A stretch of 46,771 nt of DNA from Clostridia bacterium. GTDB lineage: Bacteria > Bacillota > Peptococcia > DRI-13 > SV3-B141. The stretch spans positions 1 to 46,771 of the forward strand of contig JAHDSB010000102.1 in NCBI GenBank assembly GCA_018433015.1, read 5' to 3'. Under the pieces are notes generated by a model. The model saw only the letters and a program-made list of their open reading frames with translations, ran no database searches and was not told the DNA's origin. Below, piece after piece: positions 34,156 through 43,337 of the stretch (within the stretch, counting starts at the first letter, position 1; every line of letters begins with the position of its first letter). The position numbers were made by a program, and so were the translations under genes.

Positions 34156-35592
34156 ATGATTTATAAAATGAAGCTGTGGCAGAAAATTTTTGTAAGTTCA
34201 TTTTTCATTAGTATCCTTTTATTAGGCTTTTGTGGTATTTTTACAACAGTTTCTGCCCATCGTCTTAATTTAGAAAAAGAATATGCTTTTACAAAACAGT
34301 TAACTAATCAAATAGTATGCACATTGACGGAAAATCTCCAGACCGAGGCAAAATCAATAAAACATGCGGGGGACCTTTTAGATCAAATTCAGAAAAAAAC
34401 AGTGCCCCCCTATATTTTCATCCAATTAAAAGATGGAAAAAAGTTGATTTATGATGGGTTGGGAAAAGCTCCAGAACCTTTACGTTATGATTTTGGTTAC
34501 AAAATCACCATGGGAAATGTTTACACACAAACTATTCAAGATTCAAATCATCTTTTTATCGAAAAACAATTTCCTTTTTTCGGCAAAATGTATACCTTAG
34601 TGCTAATCAATAATTTAGAACAGATATACGATATGTGTAATACACAGCTAAAAACTTTGTTTCTTTTATGCGGAATACTGTCACTAGTTTCCGCGTTAGT
34701 TATGATTATTATCTCATTTTTGATAACAATTCCCATTAAGAGAATGAATGAAGCTGTTGCAGTAGTAACATCCAATTACTATTCCTATAGACTGCCTGTT
34801 ACCAGCGCAGATGAACTTAGTGAGCTTTCCGGCAACTTTAACACAATGTGTGAAGCAATTGAAAACAACATTAAAAATTATAAGCTAGCCATTGATAATT
34901 TTACCCATGAAGTTAAATCACCACTAACCTCTATCATTGGATATGCTGAAATACTACAATCTCCACAGTGTGATGAGCAAACTAGAAAAGAGGCCGTTAA
35001 CTATATTTTGAACGAGGGAAAACGTTTGAATTCCCTTGTACGCAAGATTATGGGATTCCTCGTAATCGAAACCGATCAGCTGGATAAGAAAAGAATCTTA
35101 GTAGCTGATATGGTGCATATGGCATGTATGTCTGTACAGATGAAGGCAGATATGAAGAATATCAAAATTAAGCATGATATTTCAGATAAAATCTATATGT
35201 ATGGTGATGAAGAACTTCTGGTAACTTCGGTGGTGAACTTTTTAGACAATGCAATTAAGGCTTCCAAAGAAAGATCTAAAATTCTTATTGAAGTTTCTCA
35301 CCAAGATTTCGCACTTTCAGAACTGATTATACGTGATTTTGGAAGCGGAATTCCGCAACAAGAACTTAATAAAATTACTGAATTATTTTATATGGTAGAT
35401 AAATCCAGGAGCCGTACACACGATGGTGTGGGACTTGGGTTATCTATCTGTAAAGCAATTATACAGGCACATAAAGGGCAACTATTCATTGAAAGTAAAG
35501 AAGAGAAAGGTACAACCATGCACATACAGTTTCCTTATCTTGGTTACCAACGCATGGAAAAAGCTACACTTGACCTATTTTCATCTACTTAA
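34156..35592 (+). CDS. Sensor histidine kinase
   Basis: The 478-aa membrane kinase has two helices (residues about 12-34 and 167-190) that frame an extracellular sensing loop of about 130 residues. A HAMP domain comes next, then the phospho-acceptor His251 in FTHEVKSPLTS. The ATPase core has FLDNAIKAS (N box), DFGSGIP (G1) and GVGLGLSICKAI (G2). It should phosphorylate the regulator encoded just upstream. Only a weak ribosome site is visible, so translation may be coupled to the regulator. The MFS gene follows 11 bp later in the same operon. Confidence 0.92.
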   Translation: MIYKMKLWQKIFVSSFFISILLLGFCGIFTTVSAHRLNLEKEYAFTKQLTNQIVCTLTENLQTEAKSIKHAGDLLDQIQKKTVPPYIFIQLKDGKKLIYDGLGKAPEPLRYDFGYKITMGNVYTQTIQDSNHLFIEKQFPFFGKMYTLVLINNLEQIYDMCNTQLKTLFLLCGILSLVSALVMIIISFLITIPIKRMNEAVAVVTSNYYSYRLPVTSADELSELSGNFNTMCEAIENNIKNYKLAIDNFTHEVKSPLTSIIGYAEILQSPQCDEQTRKEAVNYILNEGKRLNSLVRKIMGFLVIETDQLDKKRILVADMVHMACMSVQMKADMKNIKIKHDISDKIYMYGDEELLVTSVVNFLDNAIKASKERSKILIEVSHQDFALSELIIRDFGSGIPQQELNKITELFYMVDKSRSRTHDGVGLGLSICKAIIQAHKGQLFIESKEEKGTTMHIQFPYLGYQRMEKATLDLFSST

Positions 35593-35603
35593 AGGAGTTT
35601 GCT

Positions 35604-36833
35604 ATGAAAGCACTGCAAAATGCAAAAAAAGTTGGTACATTTGCCATAATTACCTGTGGTATTGCAATTATTTATGAACTACCCTATTTAAGGAACAGTT
35701 TTTATATTCCCATGTGTCAGACATTCAACCTTACCAATCAAGAATTTGGTATGCTCTCCAGTATATATTCTATCGTTTGCATGTTTGCTTATTTTATCGG
35801 AGGTATCTATAGCGACAGAATATTTTCTCGTTGGCTTTTATTTCTGCCTTTTTTAGGGACGGGTTGTGTGGGATTTTGGTTTTCCACCTTTCCCAGTTAC
35901 GCTTCTTTACAAGTCATTTATGCCTTATTAGGAATTACAACAGTTTTTACTTTTTTTTCGTCAGCTATCCGGATGCTACAAGATCTGGGTGATAGTGATG
36001 AACAGGGAAGGATCTTTGGCTTCATGGAAGGTGGAAAAGGGATTGTAGTAGGGATTGCTTCTTTAGTTATGGTTGTTCTCTTTGAATCGCTAGGTGGTGG
36101 AAAGTTCGGATTTACCTGGGTAATTCGAATATATGCAATACTAAATGTTATTATTGGACTAGGAATCATATTACTACTCCCAGACGATAAAAAAACTTTC
36201 CAAAATAATGTCCCTATATTTACACAAATTAAGACAGTCCTCTCTATCCCAAGTATTTGGATCATGAGTATCATTGTATTTACAGCTTATTCTGTCTACG
36301 CAATTATGAGCTTTATTCCGCCCTATATGGTTAAGTTTTATGGAATTTCTGTAGAAACTAGCACCCAGATAGGCGCATTCAGAAATATTATACAAATTTT
36401 AGGCGCATTTACAGGTGGATTTTTAGCAGATAAGATTCGTTCCAGTACCAAAGTAATTTTATGGAACTTCTTTACAATTATCTTTGGATTAACAGTATTT
36501 TTAATGCTCCCGAGAAAACCCTCCTTATTTTTTCTGTGCATTCTAAATTTTGTCTTTTTAGCTGTGACAATCTATGCCATTAAAGGATTGTACTACGCCA
36601 TCATTGATGAAGGTAAAATTGACCGTTCAATGACAGGCTCCGTCTCAGGAGTCATCGCCTGTGTGGGATATTTTCCAGACGTATTCATATACACCATGAT
36701 TGGTTCGTGGATTGATAAAGGAATCGAAGGTTACAATCTGATGCTTAAATATGGTATATTAATGTGCCTAATCGGGGCTGCAACAAGCGTTATCTTATTA
36801 AAACTAGTAAAAACAAAAGAGAATTTTTCTTAG
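35604..36833 (+). CDS. MFS transporter (paralog 2)
   Basis: The 409-aa protein has about 12 membrane helices and is a paralog of the MFS protein at 30842. It has GGIYSDRIFSRW in the loop 2-3 position and the same DEQGRIFGFMEGGKG loop. The ribosome site is AAAGGAG. It lies 11 bp after the histidine kinase and should be co-transcribed with the two-component genes. Linked MFS proteins sometimes act as co-sensors for kinases, as UhpC does for UhpB; here that is only a possibility. Confidence 0.88.
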   Translation: MKALQNAKKVGTFAIITCGIAIIYELPYLRNSFYIPMCQTFNLTNQEFGMLSSIYSIVCMFAYFIGGIYSDRIFSRWLLFLPFLGTGCVGFWFSTFPSYASLQVIYALLGITTVFTFFSSAIRMLQDLGDSDEQGRIFGFMEGGKGIVVGIASLVMVVLFESLGGGKFGFTWVIRIYAILNVIIGLGIILLLPDDKKTFQNNVPIFTQIKTVLSIPSIWIMSIIVFTAYSVYAIMSFIPPYMVKFYGISVETSTQIGAFRNIIQILGAFTGGFLADKIRSSTKVILWNFFTIIFGLTVFLMLPRKPSLFFLCILNFVFLAVTIYAIKGLYYAIIDEGKIDRSMTGSVSGVIACVGYFPDVFIYTMIGSWIDKGIEGYNLMLKYGILMCLIGAATSVILLKLVKTKENFS

Positions 36834-36902
36834 AGCCGACTTTTTCCTAGATAACTTCATATCCTCAAATTAAGTAGATATTTGCTCATAGAATCTACTG
36901 AG

Positions 36903-36950
36903 AGAAAAAGCATGGATGAAGTACTAACGTACTTCATCCATGCTTTTTCT
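36903..36950. terminator. Perfect bidirectional terminator hairpin
   Basis: The stem is a perfect 22 bp with a TAAC loop, starting AGAAAAAGCATGGATG and ending in a T-run. It separates the rightward MFS gene from the leftward dehydrogenase gene. Confidence 0.85.
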
Positions 36951-36981
36951 ATATCATCCCTATTATTATCTTCTCTGAGCT

Positions 36982-38022
36982 TTAAAGAGTAGGATATATA
37001 TTATTAACTACGGGCAATTCTTTATCCTTATTTAAGGCTCTTAGCAAGATATCCTTCATCATAACAGGGCTATTTATAAAGGCATCCTTAGTGGAACCGG
37101 CTAAATGGGGTGTCATAGTTAAATTATCCAGTCTTAATATCTCCTCCTGAGGAGATATGGGTTCTACATCAAAGACATCTAACGCCGCTCCCATTATTTT
37201 TTTATCTTTAAGAGCCGTAATTAGTGCCTTTTCATCCACAAGCCCTGACCTTGCTGTGTTAACTAACACAGCATTTTTTTTCATTAAATTGAGCTCTTTT
37301 TCACCAATTAGATGATAAGTATCCTCAGTTAATCTGGCATGAACCGTTACTATATCTGCTTCTTTCATAAGTTCTTCCAGGGAAACAATTTTTACCCCTT
37401 GGTATTGACCTTTAAAATATGGATCATAAGCAATAATGTTGCTGCCAAAGGCTTGTAAATATCCGGCAACCAACTGTCCTATATGACCAAAACCAACTAT
37501 TCCGATGGTCTTGTTATATAATTCGGGAATCCCTCCACTATTAGGGAAATCTTTTCTCCATTCTCCCTTATTTAAAGCACTATTACTTCGAGCGATATTC
37601 CTTGTTTCACTTAGGATCATGCCTACAGCAAATTCAGCAACGGCCCGGGCATTTCTCCCGGGGGTATTTAGTACAGAAATATTTTTTGTTGCGGCATAAT
37701 CACAAGCAATGTTCTCCACTCCTCCTCTTAAAGCACAGATCACCTTTAAGTTTTTAGCTTTATCAATTAGCTGCTTAGAGACCGGCGCAAATTGGACCAC
37801 AATGATATCATATTCCTCAATATTTTTTAAAAGCTCTGCCGGCAATTCTACCGCTCCCGGCCCCTTCTGCTCTACCAGAAGATTATCCTTTTGCAACTCT
37901 TCTAGAGAATCATGTTTCCATTCTCTAACATTAACTTTAATACCTTTTTCTGCTAACTCTCTTAATCCTTTTTCCATTACTTCACCGGGTATGAACCTAT
38001 CTCCAATGGCAAGTAGTTTCAT
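36982..38022 (-). CDS. D-isomer-specific 2-hydroxyacid dehydrogenase
   Basis: A 346-aa NAD-dependent dehydrogenase of the SerA/2-hydroxyacid type. The nucleotide motif is GIVGFGHIGQLVAGYL. The catalytic set is Arg in NTARSGLVD, Glu in DVFDVEPIS and His in TPHLAGST, all intact. The protein is phosphoglycerate-dehydrogenase-like without an ACT domain. It is the last gene of the leftward sugar/polyol operon, 15 bp after the aldolase, and may oxidise or reduce an acid made by it. Confidence 0.87.
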   Translation of the reverse strand: MKLLAIGDRFIPGEVMEKGLRELAEKGIKVNVREWKHDSLEELQKDNLLVEQKGPGAVELPAELLKNIEEYDIIVVQFAPVSKQLIDKAKNLKVICALRGGVENIACDYAATKNISVLNTPGRNARAVAEFAVGMILSETRNIARSNSALNKGEWRKDFPNSGGIPELYNKTIGIVGFGHIGQLVAGYLQAFGSNIIAYDPYFKGQYQGVKIVSLEELMKEADIVTVHARLTEDTYHLIGEKELNLMKKNAVLVNTARSGLVDEKALITALKDKKIMGAALDVFDVEPISPQEEILRLDNLTMTPHLAGSTKDAFINSPVMMKDILLRALNKDKELPVVNNIYPTL

Positions 38023-38037
38023 TTTTAAAATCTCCTT

Positions 38038-38889
38038 TTATGCTCTGTTTTCTGACATCACCATAGCTATTTTATCGATAATTGTTTTTCTCAAGGAATC
38101 TTTAATAGGCTTAAAGGCCTTATCGGGTAAAGGATCTATTCTCTTTTCCAGCTTAGCTGCTTCTTTTAACCCTGCAAACATGGCTATTCTTAAATCAGCA
38201 TAAAGGTTTACTTTGGTTATGCCATTTACGATAGCCTTTTGTACTTGATCCAGGGGTGTGCCTGAACCCCCGTGGAGTACCAAAGGAACAGGGCTTACTT
38301 TATTTATTTCTTTCAATCTTTCAATCTTTAAATCGGGAGTAGCTACATAAACTCCGTGGGCTGTACCTATTGACACGGCCAGGCAGTCTACCCCTGTTTT
38401 CTCCACAAAATCAACAACGTCTTCAGGTTCGGTCAATTGCGTTTCTCCCGCACTACTGCCATCCAATTCTTTACCTGCCACATGACCTAATTCAGCTTCC
38501 ACAGAAACTCCCTTTTCCTTAGCAAGTTCCACTACTTCTTTTGTCTTTTTGATATTCTCCTCATAAGGCAGCATGGAGCCATCATACATAACTGAGGTAA
38601 AACCATAGTCTATAGCTCTTTTAACAAGCTCAATATTAGTGGCATGATCCAGATGTAAAGCTATGGGGATTGTATATTTTTCTGCTACGCCCTTTATTAC
38701 AGCTGTAATATAGTCCATTCCTTTCCCCTGTAAATCATGTTCTAAGGCCATTAAAATGACGGGGGATTTTTTTTCTTCACATGTATCCAGTATCGTTCTT
38801 ATTAAGATATCCTCTGTACAATCAAAAGCAGGTACAGCATATTTTTCTTGTCTGGCCTTGTTAAGCATATCTCTTAAATCTACTAACAT
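38038..38889 (-). CDS. Class II fructose-bisphosphate/tagatose-bisphosphate aldolase family protein
   Basis: A 283-aa zinc-dependent aldolase. The first zinc and catalytic motif is LHLDHATN (His79, Asp81, His82), followed by YDGSMLPYEEN. Further ligands are AEGLH-like VEAELGHVAG, GTAHG and LHGGSG. Size and motifs fit the GatY/KbaY/FbaA group. It should cleave a ketose phosphate to DHAP plus an aldehyde. With the kinase and dehydrogenase upstream it forms a catabolic sequence. Which sugar is not determined. Confidence 0.9.
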   Translation of the reverse strand: MLVDLRDMLNKARQEKYAVPAFDCTEDILIRTILDTCEEKKSPVILMALEHDLQGKGMDYITAVIKGVAEKYTIPIALHLDHATNIELVKRAIDYGFTSVMYDGSMLPYEENIKKTKEVVELAKEKGVSVEAELGHVAGKELDGSSAGETQLTEPEDVVDFVEKTGVDCLAVSIGTAHGVYVATPDLKIERLKEINKVSPVPLVLHGGSGTPLDQVQKAIVNGITKVNLYADLRIAMFAGLKEAAKLEKRIDPLPDKAFKPIKDSLRKTIIDKIAMVMSENRA

Positions 38890-38902
38890 CTTTATTCCTC
38901 CT

Positions 38903-39661
38903 TTACCGCATTAACATTCCGCCGGTGGCATCTATGGTAGCTCCGGTGATGTAGCTGGCGGGTTCTGACACTAAAAATGTGGAGATTTTAGCTATATCCT
39001 CCGGTTTTGCTACTCGTCCCAGGGGTATTCTGTTCATATAATACTCTTGCTTATCATGCAAAGCTTGCTTAGTCATATCTGTTTCTACAATGCCTAAAGC
39101 GATAGCATTTACATTGATGCCCAGCTTGGCTACCTCTCTCGCCATGGAAACTGTCAGTGAAACTACACCCGCTTTACTGGCAGCATAATGGGCATGCCCG
39201 GTAGTTGAACCATGAAAAGCTGCCTGGGAAGTAACATTTAGTATTTTTCCACCCTTCTTTGCTGCCATCAGCTTTTTAATAAAAGTCTGGCTTGTTAAAA
39301 AGACAGAAGTCAAATTTACCTCCAGGGTTTTATTCCATTCAGTCAAGGGTATATCCTGAATCCAGTTGCTGGGCCATATACCGGCATTATTCACAAGAAT
39401 ATCCAAGGTACCTAGCTTGCTGTAGGCTTCTTCTACCAAACTCACACTATCTTCTGAATTGGCAAGATCAGCTTGGATGGCATAAGCTTTGCATCCCCTT
39501 GCTTCTATTTCCTTCACAAGCTGTTGCGCTGCATCAGCACTTTTGTTATAGTTGACTGCTACATTTACGCCTTCTTTGGCAAGTTCCAGGGCAATGGCTC
39601 GCCCCACTCCCCTGGACCCACCTGTAATCACTGCGTTTTTGTTTTTTAAATTAAAATCCAT
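38903..39661 (-). CDS. Short-chain dehydrogenase/reductase
   Basis: A 252-aa classical SDR. TGGSRGVG binds the cofactor, NNAG is in place, the catalytic Ser is in LNVTSQAAFHG, and the YAASK motif supplies Tyr and Lys. The ATG at 39661 has AGAGGTG nine bases upstream; an in-frame ATG at 39670 overlaps that site. In this operon it probably oxidises a polyol to a ketose or works on the phosphorylated product. The closing ATGGMLMR tail is typical of the family. Confidence 0.88.
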   Translation of the reverse strand: MDFNLKNKNAVITGGSRGVGRAIALELAKEGVNVAVNYNKSADAAQQLVKEIEARGCKAYAIQADLANSEDSVSLVEEAYSKLGTLDILVNNAGIWPSNWIQDIPLTEWNKTLEVNLTSVFLTSQTFIKKLMAAKKGGKILNVTSQAAFHGSTTGHAHYAASKAGVVSLTVSMAREVAKLGINVNAIALGIVETDMTKQALHDKQEYYMNRIPLGRVAKPEDIAKISTFLVSEPASYITGATIDATGGMLMR

Positions 39662-39673
39662 GAAATTCACCTC

Positions 39674-41182
39674 TTAGAGCTTTTTCCAAATAGGAGTTAA
39701 GGCCTCAATTGTTTCTTGATAGAGGCTATATTTCTTTTCATATATTTCCTTACATTCTTTATTAGGCATACAAGTATAAGCTACATTAACCATGGAATTG
39801 GCAGCACTATCAAAGGAATCAAATACTCCCGTAGCAATTCCTGCACAAATAGCTGCACCCAATGCTCCCAGTTCTGTGCTGGTGGTTACTTCAATAGGTA
39901 GCTGTAATACATCTGCAAAGATTTGAACCCATTCCTTGGATTTTGCTGCTCCTCCGGCTATTCTTGCTGCTTGGGGCCTATCTCTGTAAGCCAATAATTT
40001 ATCAATATGGGCCCGGTGACAAAAAGCCACGCCTTCATAAATGGCCCTTAACATATGGGCTTTAGTGTGCCAGCCATTTAAACCTAAGAAACAAGCTTTA
40101 GCATCGGCATCAACATTTGTCCCATATAAAAAGGGTAAAAAGATAATATTGGATTTATCCGGTGCAATACTGGCTACCATTTCATTAGCAAAATCATATA
40201 CGCTCTTATCCTTATTCTTACTCATTTCCTTTTCATATTTCATGAAATCTGTAACAAACCATTCCAAATTACTGGCGGAAGTGGGACTGGCTTCAGTGGT
40301 AAGCCAATAGCCCTCCATGCAGTATATGGAAGTCATGAATAACTCTCTGGATACTACAGGTTTCTTACTTATGTATTCATTAATGCTCCATGTGCCGGCT
40401 ATCATACATAGTTTTTCTTCTTCCGTAATACCGGTAGCAATAGCTGAGGAATCAATGTCAAATAAACCGCCGGCTACGGGAGTGCCTTCCGCAAGGCCCG
40501 TTAATTCTGCAACCTCTTTAGTAACTTTTCCACATATCTCTGCTGAGTATTTAATAGGGGGAAGCTTCTCTTTAATATTCTCCAGTCCGAATTCTTTTAA
40601 GAGTTCCAAATCATATTTAACATCCCGCACATTCATTAAATTAGTTCCGGACATATCTGTAATTTCCGCATAAGGCACACCTGTTAGCTTAAACCTGATA
40701 TAATCTTTGCACATAAATACCCATTTAGTCTTTTCCAGAACTTCCTGCATATTATCTTGAAACCAGGCTAAAAGAGGTACAGGCTGTCCTGCCCAGATGG
40801 ATTGCATAGTTTTGGGCAATACCCTGTCAAAAGTTCCATCACCATACCATTTTGCTACATAATCTTTGGCTCGGGTGTCTGTAGAAATAATCCCGTTATA
40901 GGCCGGATTACCCTCTTCATCCACAAGGTACATACCATTACCATGACCCGTAGTGGCTACCCCTACTATATCTTGGGGATTCACCTGGGCCGACTCTATC
41001 ACATTTTTTATGGATTTAACATTTGCCATCCACATTTCATCCATATTTCTTTCTGTGAAACCCGGTTTGGGCATCAACATCTCTGTTTTGCAGCTTGAAA
41101 CGGCAATCTCTTTACCATTGGTGTCATAAAGAGCAGCCTTAGACATGGTGCCACCATTATCAATTCCCAATAAATATTGCAT
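39674..41182 (-). CDS. FGGY-family carbohydrate kinase
   Basis: The 502-aa sugar kinase opens with LGIDNGGTMSKAALYD, the phosphate loop of the FGGY/ASKHA fold, and has the closing GGAAKSKEWVQIFADVLQLPIEV signature near residue 415. The N-terminus (KPGFTERNMDEMW) resembles L-xylulose kinase LyxK and xylulokinase. It phosphorylates a ketose or polyol with ATP. The presence of a separate kinase matters because the operon's PTS permease lacks EIIA and EIIB. It follows the EIIC gene by 28 bp; the ribosome site is GGGAGGT. Confidence 0.88.
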   Translation of the reverse strand: MQYLLGIDNGGTMSKAALYDTNGKEIAVSSCKTEMLMPKPGFTERNMDEMWMANVKSIKNVIESAQVNPQDIVGVATTGHGNGMYLVDEEGNPAYNGIISTDTRAKDYVAKWYGDGTFDRVLPKTMQSIWAGQPVPLLAWFQDNMQEVLEKTKWVFMCKDYIRFKLTGVPYAEITDMSGTNLMNVRDVKYDLELLKEFGLENIKEKLPPIKYSAEICGKVTKEVAELTGLAEGTPVAGGLFDIDSSAIATGITEEEKLCMIAGTWSINEYISKKPVVSRELFMTSIYCMEGYWLTTEASPTSASNLEWFVTDFMKYEKEMSKNKDKSVYDFANEMVASIAPDKSNIIFLPFLYGTNVDADAKACFLGLNGWHTKAHMLRAIYEGVAFCHRAHIDKLLAYRDRPQAARIAGGAAKSKEWVQIFADVLQLPIEVTTSTELGALGAAICAGIATGVFDSFDSAANSMVNVAYTCMPNKECKEIYEKKYSLYQETIEALTPIWKKL

Positions 41183-41210
41183 TAACCTTTACCTCCCTCT
41201 CTAGTTTTAA

Positions 41211-42473
41211 TTACATAAATAACTCAGCTAATTTAATTAAAATCCAGCCCAGTGGTGTTGTTGCTCCTCCCACCATATTGGCCATTTGTGTTGAACCGGA
41301 AACCCCTTCCGGCAAAGCAACATTAGCAAGCTTAGCGGCTTCCGTATAATAGGGGGCAATGCTGCTTCCGGCATAGAGAACAAGGGCTAAAACAAACAGT
41401 GAAGTTATAAACATTCTTACTAAGTTCTTTTTACAGTAGGGAGTAATCATAGGAATTAAGAAAACCAAGGAAGCCAAATCTACAAAGGGTAATACTTTGT
41501 TTCCCGGAAGAACAACTGCCAGAAACAAGGCAGCGGGAATCATCAGTAAACCCGTAGCCAAAGCGGCGGGATCACCAATTAATAAAGCAGTATCAAGCCC
41601 TATGTAAAACTCTCTGTCGGGGAATTTTTTCTTTAAACTGGCTTCTGCAGCGTCTCTTACGGTTACTAAACCTTCCACCAACACATTGATCATAGCAGGT
41701 AATAAAACCATAACTGCTGCAACTTTAATTGCTAATGATAAGATGGCCGAAATATCTAATCCCGCCAATACCCCCAGGAGAGCACCCAAAATAGTTCCCA
41801 GGGTTAGTGGTTCTCCCATAACACCAAATTTCTTAGTTATTTTATCAGGATTAGCATCAATATCCCTCAATACGGGAATTCTTTCAATCAGCCAGTTTAC
41901 AAAGATTCCTACCGGGACATAAACTGCTGACGTGGCATGAGCAAATGAAACCCCTTTTAAATCATAGGACTCCTGAATTTTAGCTGCAGTTTTATCAGCG
42001 ATGAATAGAACAATTAAGAAATTAATTAAGGCGCCAATTGTTGCAATAGTGATACTATTCGTCACAGCATAAATAACTCCGCCTGTTAATAAAAAGTGCC
42101 AATAATTAAAGATATCAATATTTACTGTTTTGGTCATTTTCAACAATAATAACAGAACATTTATCAAAAGAGCTCCAAATACTACAAAAGGCACGATGGG
42201 CGAACCCCATCCTATGGTGGCCCCTACAGGCCAACCTGAATCTACAACAGTGAGATTAAGACCAAACCTTTTAACCATGGCTTCTGCTGCGGGCCCTAAG
42301 CTATTAAGTAAAAGTCCAATTACCAGACCAATACCTTCAAAACCTATACCTACCAGCATACCGGCTTTGAAAGCCTTGCCAATTTTTACTCCAAAAGCAA
42401 TAGCAAGAATAAAAAATATAATAGGCATCATGACAGAAGGTCCCAGGTCAATTAATACTTTGATGATCCACAT
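41211..42473 (-). CDS. Galactitol-type PTS EIIC permease (GatC/SgcC family), no EIIA/EIIB nearby
   Basis: The 420-aa membrane protein has about 10-12 helices and matches the galactitol-family EIIC: the VGIGFEGIGLVIGLL helix, DSGWPVGATIGWGSP loop and GLDTALLIGDPAALATGLLM loop are diagnostic. In PTS systems EIIC moves the sugar while EIIB phosphorylates it. Neither EIIA nor EIIB is encoded in the window, while a kinase gene follows, so this may work as a plain transporter. It starts the structural part of the operon, downstream of a terminator hairpin and a GlpP-like gene. Confidence 0.88.
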   Translation of the reverse strand: MWIIKVLIDLGPSVMMPIIFFILAIAFGVKIGKAFKAGMLVGIGFEGIGLVIGLLLNSLGPAAEAMVKRFGLNLTVVDSGWPVGATIGWGSPIVPFVVFGALLINVLLLLLKMTKTVNIDIFNYWHFLLTGGVIYAVTNSITIATIGALINFLIVLFIADKTAAKIQESYDLKGVSFAHATSAVYVPVGIFVNWLIERIPVLRDIDANPDKITKKFGVMGEPLTLGTILGALLGVLAGLDISAILSLAIKVAAVMVLLPAMINVLVEGLVTVRDAAEASLKKKFPDREFYIGLDTALLIGDPAALATGLLMIPAALFLAVVLPGNKVLPFVDLASLVFLIPMITPYCKKNLVRMFITSLFVLALVLYAGSSIAPYYTEAAKLANVALPEGVSGSTQMANMVGGATTPLGWILIKLAELFM

Positions 42474-42545
42474 ATGAATATCCTCCTTTTACTTTTCTTG
42501 CTTTTTAACTATTAACAACTCCCCTCCTTTCTTAAGAAAAATAAA

Positions 42546-42596
42546 AAAATTCTACCCAAAGAAGATTACAAAGTAATCTTCTCTAAGTAGAATTCT
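42546..42596 (-). terminator. Terminator/attenuator hairpin between the glpP-like and EIIC genes
   Basis: Inner stem GAAGATTAC / GTAATCTTC (AAA loop) and outer stem AATTCTAC / GTAGAATT. On the minus strand the outer arm runs into TTTTTTT. It sits 73 bp before the EIIC start, where a GlpP-type protein could relieve termination. Confidence 0.75.
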
Positions 42597-42634
42597 TGAT
42601 CACCATTCTACAAACTATTTTGTTTTAACTTTAG

Positions 42635-43192
42635 TTACCACAAGTCTTCACAACTTGTTGTAATCCCACTAAATCCGGCAGCTAATATTTTTTGTGCAGT
42701 TTCTTGCTTATTTATAAAGCCCCCGGCTAGCAAGGGCACGTCTTTAACTTTTCTTAATTCATTAAAAAAATGAGGAGCAAAAAGTGCCGGTAATATCTCG
42801 ATTGCATCCACCTTAGAGTTGTGTAGCGCTTTTAAACTCATATCATAGGATCTGGAATCTATCAGAAAAAACCTCTGAATTGTGTAAAAACCTAGAGATT
42901 TTGCAATATTTACTTTTACTGTGCTGGCTGACATAACCCCATCAACCTTAAACATATCTTTCAAAAATTTGATGCCTGTTTGGTCCTGGGATAGACCCCC
43001 TAAAATATCTATATTAACAAAAACTATCTTCCCATATTGGTGGCACTTAGTCACCAAACTTCTTAAATTACCGATATGCGCTTCCGATAAAAATATGATA
43101 TTTGCTTTGGCCTGTAAGGCCTTTTCTAGATTCTTTAACTTTCTAACAGAAGGAATTATCTTAAAAGTTCCTTCCTTAAACGGTTGAATCAT
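42635..43192 (-). CDS. GlpP-like glycerol-3-phosphate-responsive antiterminator family protein
   Basis: A 185-aa TIM-barrel protein of the GlpP family. Recognisable features are the SVRKLKNLEKAL start, FVNIDILGGLSQDQTGIKFL, the DAIEILPAL strand and GGFINKQE near the end. In Bacillus, GlpP with glycerol-3-phosphate binds the glpD leader RNA and prevents termination. No glpD or glpFK is present here; a sugar/polyol operon behind a terminator hairpin is. The ATG at 43192 has AAGGAG seven bases upstream; the longer frame to 43228 includes that site. It probably controls the downstream operon, with a phosphorylated sugar as ligand. Confidence 0.87.
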   Translation of the reverse strand: MIQPFKEGTFKIIPSVRKLKNLEKALQAKANIIFLSEAHIGNLRSLVTKCHQYGKIVFVNIDILGGLSQDQTGIKFLKDMFKVDGVMSASTVKVNIAKSLGFYTIQRFFLIDSRSYDMSLKALHNSKVDAIEILPALFAPHFFNELRKVKDVPLLAGGFINKQETAQKILAAGFSGITTSCEDLW

Positions 43193-43299
43193 AGCATGTC
43201 TCCTTATGTCCATACCTGTAGCGCACATAATTTATTATAATATTTTTAAGAATTTACTGTCAATACTATCCACATGTTAATTATATCACAACTTAACAG

Positions 43300-43332
43300 T
43301 GTCATAGCACCGACGTAGCCAGTGCTATGACA
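43300..43332. repeat. Inverted repeat after the peroxiredoxin gene
   Basis: TGTCATAGCAC pairs perfectly with GTGCTATGACA around an 11-nt loop. There is no U-run on either strand, so its role as a terminator is uncertain. Confidence 0.55.
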
Positions 43333-43337
43333 AGGAC

